Shown one piece after another: positions 57,686 through 60,964 of a stretch of DNA of 60,964 bases (position 1 is its first letter; every line of letters begins with the position of its first letter). The translations under genes and the position numbers were made by a program. Source of the stretch: Desulfosporosinus sp. BRH_c37 (lineage in GTDB: Bacteria; Bacillota; Desulfitobacteriia; Desulfitobacteriales; Desulfitobacteriaceae); contig LOEW01000119.1 of the NCBI GenBank assembly GCA_001516045.1, forward strand, positions 1 to 60,964, written 5' to 3'. A model generated the notes under the pieces. The model was given only the letters and a program-made list of their open reading frames with translations, was not told the DNA's origin and did not search any database.

Positions 57686-57764
57686 GCGTATCTTTCGCCT
57701 AACGTCTAGTTGCCGACATCTGTCGCAGATTCCTCCAAATCAATCGGGATTTGCGACAGATGTC
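57686..57764. repeat. Second attC-like half-site with inner hairpin
   Basis: GCGTATCTTTCGCCTAAC (57686-57703) is a near-copy of the left arm at 56896 and inverted to 56978-56995 (16 of 18). It is followed by a perfect stem GACATCTGTCGCA / TGCGACAGATGTC (57715-57764). A degenerate right half may lie at about 57782 (TTCGGTGCTATA). Confidence 0.5.
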
Positions 57765-57805
57765 AGAAATATCCCCTTTATTATTCGGTGCTATATCCTC
57801 GTAAC

Positions 57806-58677
57806 TCAAGTTCCTTTCGTAACTAAAAGCAGTACCTCCTTTGTTCGCTCAGACACAGCAGGCAAGAGCCCTTGTATTTCTTCAGTACTTTTTGATTGGA
57901 CATATTTACTCGTCTCGACCAATTTTATGTATTTACCCTCCTCCGCACAGTTTTTAGCACTACTAATATTTAACAAATCGTCTAGTCCATTCTCCTGCAA
58001 ATCCAAAAAATCCGAGTGAACCGCTTTGCTCTTACAAGTTTTACCCTTCCATGATTTGAAGTCACTATTAGTCAAGCTAGATGAATTAATAACGACTTCC
58101 TCCCCGAAAACGTCCATTAAATACTTTATCGTTTCCTCAGTATAAGGTACTGCCCAATACCTTTTCGTAGAATTCCAATGCCTTCCCTTAATTATCTTAA
58201 TTTTACTCACATGTTCTATTGAATAGGAACTAGTGAAGCTAATTCTAAGTTCTTCACTATTCACATTCTGCACATAGACCATTTCCGAGGAAGAACCGCC
58301 ATCCAGATTGACTGCGTTAACTGCCTCATAATCCTCGAAAACCTGCCTAAGGTCACTTAAAGTCGCCCCAATACTCCAAGTAGGTTGGCGTCCGTCAAGA
58401 ACAACGAAAATTACAGTACCATCCGCCCTCTGACCGATACCGGTCCGTGGGGCAATTCCCCAGCCACCATCCCCTGAAATTACGGATTTGCCCTCTACAA
58501 TAAGATTAGGCGCAAACGTAACCGCTTCACGAATCTGCCGCGCTTCCAATTGATTGGCCGTCATCTTGCCAAGGACCAGGTTCCCCTCCTGCACCGTTAT
58601 TCCGTCTGGGAAAGCTCCGTTTCCTTTTCCATTCGGGTCATAAAAACCTCCGGCATTAATTCCGGCAATGCCTCCCC
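57806..58677 (-). pseudogene. Phosphodiester glycosidase fragment fused to tyrosine-recombinase N-terminus
   Basis: From the palindromic element at 58678 the frame reads GGIAGINAGGFYDPNGKGN and later VNAVNLDGGSSSEMVY, the core of a NAGPA/phosphodiester-glycosidase domain lacking its start. After MVYVQ it changes character: NSEELRISFTSSYSIEHVSK, then IKGRHWNSTKRYWAVPYTEE and IKYLMDVFG, the pattern of the N-terminal DNA-binding part of integron-like and XerC/D-like tyrosine recombinases (GR.W......W.VP.T). The catalytic R..HxxR..Y part is absent. Neither half is complete, so it is treated as a fusion pseudogene. Confidence 0.7.
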
Positions 58678-58765
58678 TACTCGTCGAAACTTGTCGTTTC
58701 GCGAAGGGTCCTGGAACCTACGCGGAACGACAAAAAAGGCTGCTCCAAATGTGTTCCGCCGAGTA
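58678..58765. repeat. Palindromic element, junction copy (88 bp)
   Basis: Second copy of the element at 55784-55884, without the 13-bp duplication. It separates two genes that are broken exactly at its ends. Confidence 0.85.
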
Positions 58766-59180
58766 CTGAACCCCCAATTGCAATAATTGGTTCTCCATAT
58801 GGTATCAAACCCGCGTCCAAAGCCATAATTGATACTTCAACACATACTTTTGTCCCCTGACCAAGCATTCTCAAAGAATGCGCTACTATTTCAACTGGAT
58901 ATACTCCACCAAAAGATTTACTAATACCTCTTTCAGCGCCACTAAGAACATGGGTTGTTGTTAATACCTTCATTCCTAAATCTGTAAGTTCACTACGATT
59001 CCTTGTGACATTTCGCTTTCTCCTGGTTCTGGATAACCATTTGCATGAGTAACGCAAATAATATTAATTTCGTTTGTGTTATTTAATAATTTAGCTGTAT
59101 TACCCCTCGATGAAGCTGCAACAATATATTTAATATTTTTTCTACCGCAGCTTTTAATGCTAAAACCGCCGTATCCTTTG
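58766..59180 (-). pseudogene. Stand-alone pyruvate-kinase alpha/beta domain protein, broken
   Basis: Reads KDTAVLALKAAVEK, then after a one-base shift IKYIVAASSRGNTAKLL and VTHANGYPEPGESEMSQ, then after a second shift SELTDLGMKVLTTTHVLSG and VCVEVSIMALDAGLIPYGE. This is the PF02887-type stand-alone protein of anaerobes. Two frameshifts (one in an A-run) and loss of the C-terminus at the palindromic element after IIAIGGS make it a pseudogene. Confidence 0.75.
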
Positions 59181-59188
59181 TATTTACC

Positions 59189-59647
59189 TTACCTACTGTC
59201 AGGCGGAGATTCAAATATTGGAAAGTCCATCAATTCTTCAAACTCATAATGTAGCAGGGTGTCGTCTACATTTTCTATCTGCTTTCGTTCTTCATCATGT
59301 AAATCACCCAACCCAAACCTGTCATAGATTATACTTTGCAGCTTTTCCTCAATGGCAAAATATTGTGGCAGGTTGCGCTTGACTGGCCTGGTTAAATCGG
59401 AAATATAACTTTCGCTGGCATCATGCAGAAGGCAACCGAGTTGTACCCGTTCGGAATACCCACGATTTTTAGCCTCGTTATAGCAATGAATCGAGTGTTG
59501 GGCAACTGAGTAAAAATGGCTACAATGCCCGTTGGCCCTGGTCATCAGCGACAACGAGTGGGCGATATCCTCGATTTTAATGTCTTCCTGTACTGGCTCC
59601 AGTGGGAAAAATTTGATTTTTGTGTACGTCAGTATGTAGTCAGACAC
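59189..59647 (-). CDS. HD-domain phosphohydrolase (5'-nucleotidase-like)
   Basis: 152 residues of the HD superfamily: metal ligands in NGHCSHFYSVAQHSIHCYNE (H and H), LLHDASESYISDL (HD), and a later Asp in NVDDTLLHYEF. Likely a nucleotide or phage-type phosphohydrolase. The end (PIFESPPDSR) runs straight into the broken gene downstream and is shorter than related proteins, so the C-terminus may be truncated. GTG start with GTGAGG upstream. Confidence 0.75.
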   Translation of the reverse strand: MSDYILTYTKIKFFPLEPVQEDIKIEDIAHSLSLMTRANGHCSHFYSVAQHSIHCYNEAKNRGYSERVQLGCLLHDASESYISDLTRPVKRNLPQYFAIEEKLQSIIYDRFGLGDLHDEERKQIENVDDTLLHYEFEELMDFPIFESPPDSR

Positions 59648-59662
59648 ATCTATACCTCACTT

Positions 59663-60064
59663 TTATTGGTTTTGCTTATGAATTCTCACATAACAGGTAC
59701 GCGAACGAGGACCATCAAATTCACAAAAATAAATACCTTGCCAACGACCTAGGAGCAATTTCCCGTTATGAATAATGACCGTTTGGGATGCTCCAACCGT
59801 GCTTGCTTTCAAATGAGCTGCAGAATTCCCCTCAATGTGGCGGTCTTCGGCCATGTCCCACGGGTAAATCTCATCAAGCCTCCGCAGAATGTCTTTTTGT
59901 ACATCCGGGTCAGCATTTTCATTAATCGTTATCCCTGCAGTAGTATGAGAAGAAAATACTACGACAATCCCTTCTTGAATATTTTCCAGAAAGGCTTCAA
60001 CTCGCGCCGTTATATCGATCATTTCATCATGTTTCTTGGTCTGTAAGTTTATTTCATGAAGCAT
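59663..60064 (-). CDS. yjbQ: YjbQ/UPF0047-family protein
   Basis: 133 residues of the YjbQ family, with FSSHTTAGITINENADPDVQ (conserved His/Thr/Asn), AEDRHIEGNSAAHLKAST and GKLLLGRWQGIYFCEFDGPR. Members are annotated as secondary thiamine-phosphate synthases, but their main role is unsettled. GAGGGAAGAAAC precedes the ATG. 15 bases upstream of the HD gene, so the two are co-transcribed. Confidence 0.88.
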   Translation of the reverse strand: MLHEINLQTKKHDEMIDITARVEAFLENIQEGIVVVFSSHTTAGITINENADPDVQKDILRRLDEIYPWDMAEDRHIEGNSAAHLKASTVGASQTVIIHNGKLLLGRWQGIYFCEFDGPRSRTCYVRIHKQNQ

Positions 60065-60416
60065 GTTTCTTCCCTCACTAATTTATTGATTCAGCCCACC
60101 CAGAAAATCACTTAACCTCTACAGCACCTCTTTACCTAGCCGGTATACCCTTCCCCAATATTAGAATGTTCCGGGCGCTTATTTGGGAATGACTTCGCAC
60201 CAGAATATTATATAAGAAGAGAATCGTTCTCAAAGCTTCAGAGAACTGGTCTTCAGTTGGAAATTATCTGATATATGTAATAAGGTTGGGCTTCCTGTCC
60301 TGTGCTTTGTCAGCCTCAGATTCTTTATATCCAAGCACTGCAGAAGAGTAGGGCTTGTAGCCCTCAGGTATTTTCATAGCTTTTCGCAATTCTAAACCTT
60401 GCGGTGAACTAAACTA
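60065..60416. other. Intergenic, no gene seen
   Basis: No gene. Promoter of yjbQ is expected near 60065-60130. The end facing 60417 abuts the IS200/IS605 element. Confidence 0.4.
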
Positions 60417-60494
60417 CCGCCCACTGAAGTGGGCGGGTGGGTTAAAGCATAAATGCTTATCGACTGAAAGTCGACCGCCCAAGGATTAATCCTT
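60417..60494. repeat. IS200/IS605 end hairpins
   Basis: CCGCCCAC-TGAA-GTGGGCGG (60417-60436) is the characteristic subterminal hairpin of IS605-group ends. Three more small hairpins follow: AAGCAT/ATGCTT, CGACT/AGTCG and the palindrome AAGGATTAATCCTT. Confidence 0.75.
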
Positions 60495-60538
60495 CTGAAA
60501 AGACCTGTCGCTGAAAGCAACTTTTTTATGACTGAAAC

Positions 60539-60964
60539 TCATTCAGTAATCTTAAAAATCTCGTTACCTCCCGAGAGTTCTTGGTCTTCTATATACTTCT
60601 TAATCGTTTCTTCTGTCACACTTCCTACCGTTGCGCAAAAATACCCTCTCGCCCATAAATGTTGACCCCAGTATCTTTTCTTTAATTCCGGATATTGATC
60701 CTGCAATAACCTTGATGATCTCCCCTTAAGATATTGTACTATTTTACTCGGTGCCAGACTCGGAGGACATGACAGCAGCATGTGCACATGATCCCTTCCG
60801 ATATTTCCTTGTACAATTGTAATATTTCTTGCTTCGCATCCTTGTCTGACAAGTTCTCGTAACCGTTTTGATATTTCTCCGCCAAGTATTTTATACCGAT
60901 ACTTTGTAACCCAAATGATGTGGTACTTGATATCATAAACTGCATGACTCGATTTATTGTAATC
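60539..60964 (-). CDS. tnpA: IS200/IS605 transposase TnpA (5' end outside window)
   Basis: Y1 HUH single-strand transposase. The frame is open to the window edge, so the first residues are missing. Seen: SSHAVYDIKYHIIWVTKYR, the HUH pair in GRDHVHMLLSCPP, YLKGRSSRLL, and the catalytic Tyr helix TEETIKKYIEDQ. No internal stop, so the enzyme is probably intact. No tnpB follows on this side. Confidence 0.9.
   Translation of the reverse strand, partial: DYNKSSHAVYDIKYHIIWVTKYRYKILGGEISKRLRELVRQGCEARNITIVQGNIGRDHVHMLLSCPPSLAPSKIVQYLKGRSSRLLQDQYPELKKRYWGQHLWARGYFCATVGSVTEETIKKYIEDQELSGGNEIFKITE

Overview
The window (about 61 kb, low-to-moderate GC) looks like chromosome of an anaerobic, spore-former-type Firmicute, most likely a Peptococcaceae-like clostridium such as Desulfosporosinus or Desulfitobacterium. 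This is inferred from gene content and style: gatCAB, manganese-type pyrophosphatase, a clostridial thl/crt/hbd set, NifV-like synthase next to an NAD-type isocitrate dehydrogenase, DUF1638 and DUF3786 proteins, remains of a glycyl radical enzyme, many TTG/GTG starts with strong Shine-Dalgarno sites, and U-tailed hairpin terminators. No rRNA or intact tRNA was seen. Most genes are on the minus strand.

Region 1 (1-14.6 kb) is an accessory defence island built on transposon remains. It holds an IS3-family element that has cut a tnsA-like gene, IS21/Tn7-style clustered terminal repeats, an intact tniQ, a three-component ABC (ABC-3C) operon with a nuclease-like effector, a decayed second tniQ fragment, and a two-gene RADAR system (rdrA ATPase, rdrB adenosine deaminase). 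The island edge facing the core genome carries a decayed sequence resembling the 3' end of tmRNA, a common integration target.

Region 2 (14.6-31.7 kb) is core metabolism and information processing: rlmD, a CPBP protease, thiolase/crotonase/hydroxybutyryl-CoA dehydrogenase, isocitrate-type dehydrogenase, homocitrate-synthase-like protein, the gatCAB amidotransferase operon, a secreted repeat protein, ligA and ppaC. Region 3 (31.7-48.7 kb) continues with pcrA, which carries a 360-residue intein containing a GIY-YIG-like nuclease domain at helicase motif III, then DUF1638, asnS, ferredoxin, a membrane MutS-like ATPase divergent from a DUF815 ATPase, a deoxyinosine glycosylase, an ABC-F protein, a zinc ribbon protein and a DUF2157/GDYXXLXY pair.

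Region 4 (48.7-61 kb) is a decay and rearrangement zone. A glycyl radical enzyme and its activase have collapsed into one composite pseudogene. A MarR-controlled DUF3786 / BtuF-like cluster is intact. A palindromic element of about 90-100 bp occurs twice, once read through in frame inside a gene and once at the junction between two broken genes. A phosphodiester glycosidase fragment is fused to the N-terminal part of a tyrosine recombinase, beside a 726-bp single-gene unit with attC-like inverted ends. The window ends inside an IS200/IS605 transposase gene.

The signals most worth following are the Tn7-like island with RADAR plus ABC-3C, the GIY-YIG intein, the integron-like cassette next to a recombinase fragment, and the in-frame palindromic element.
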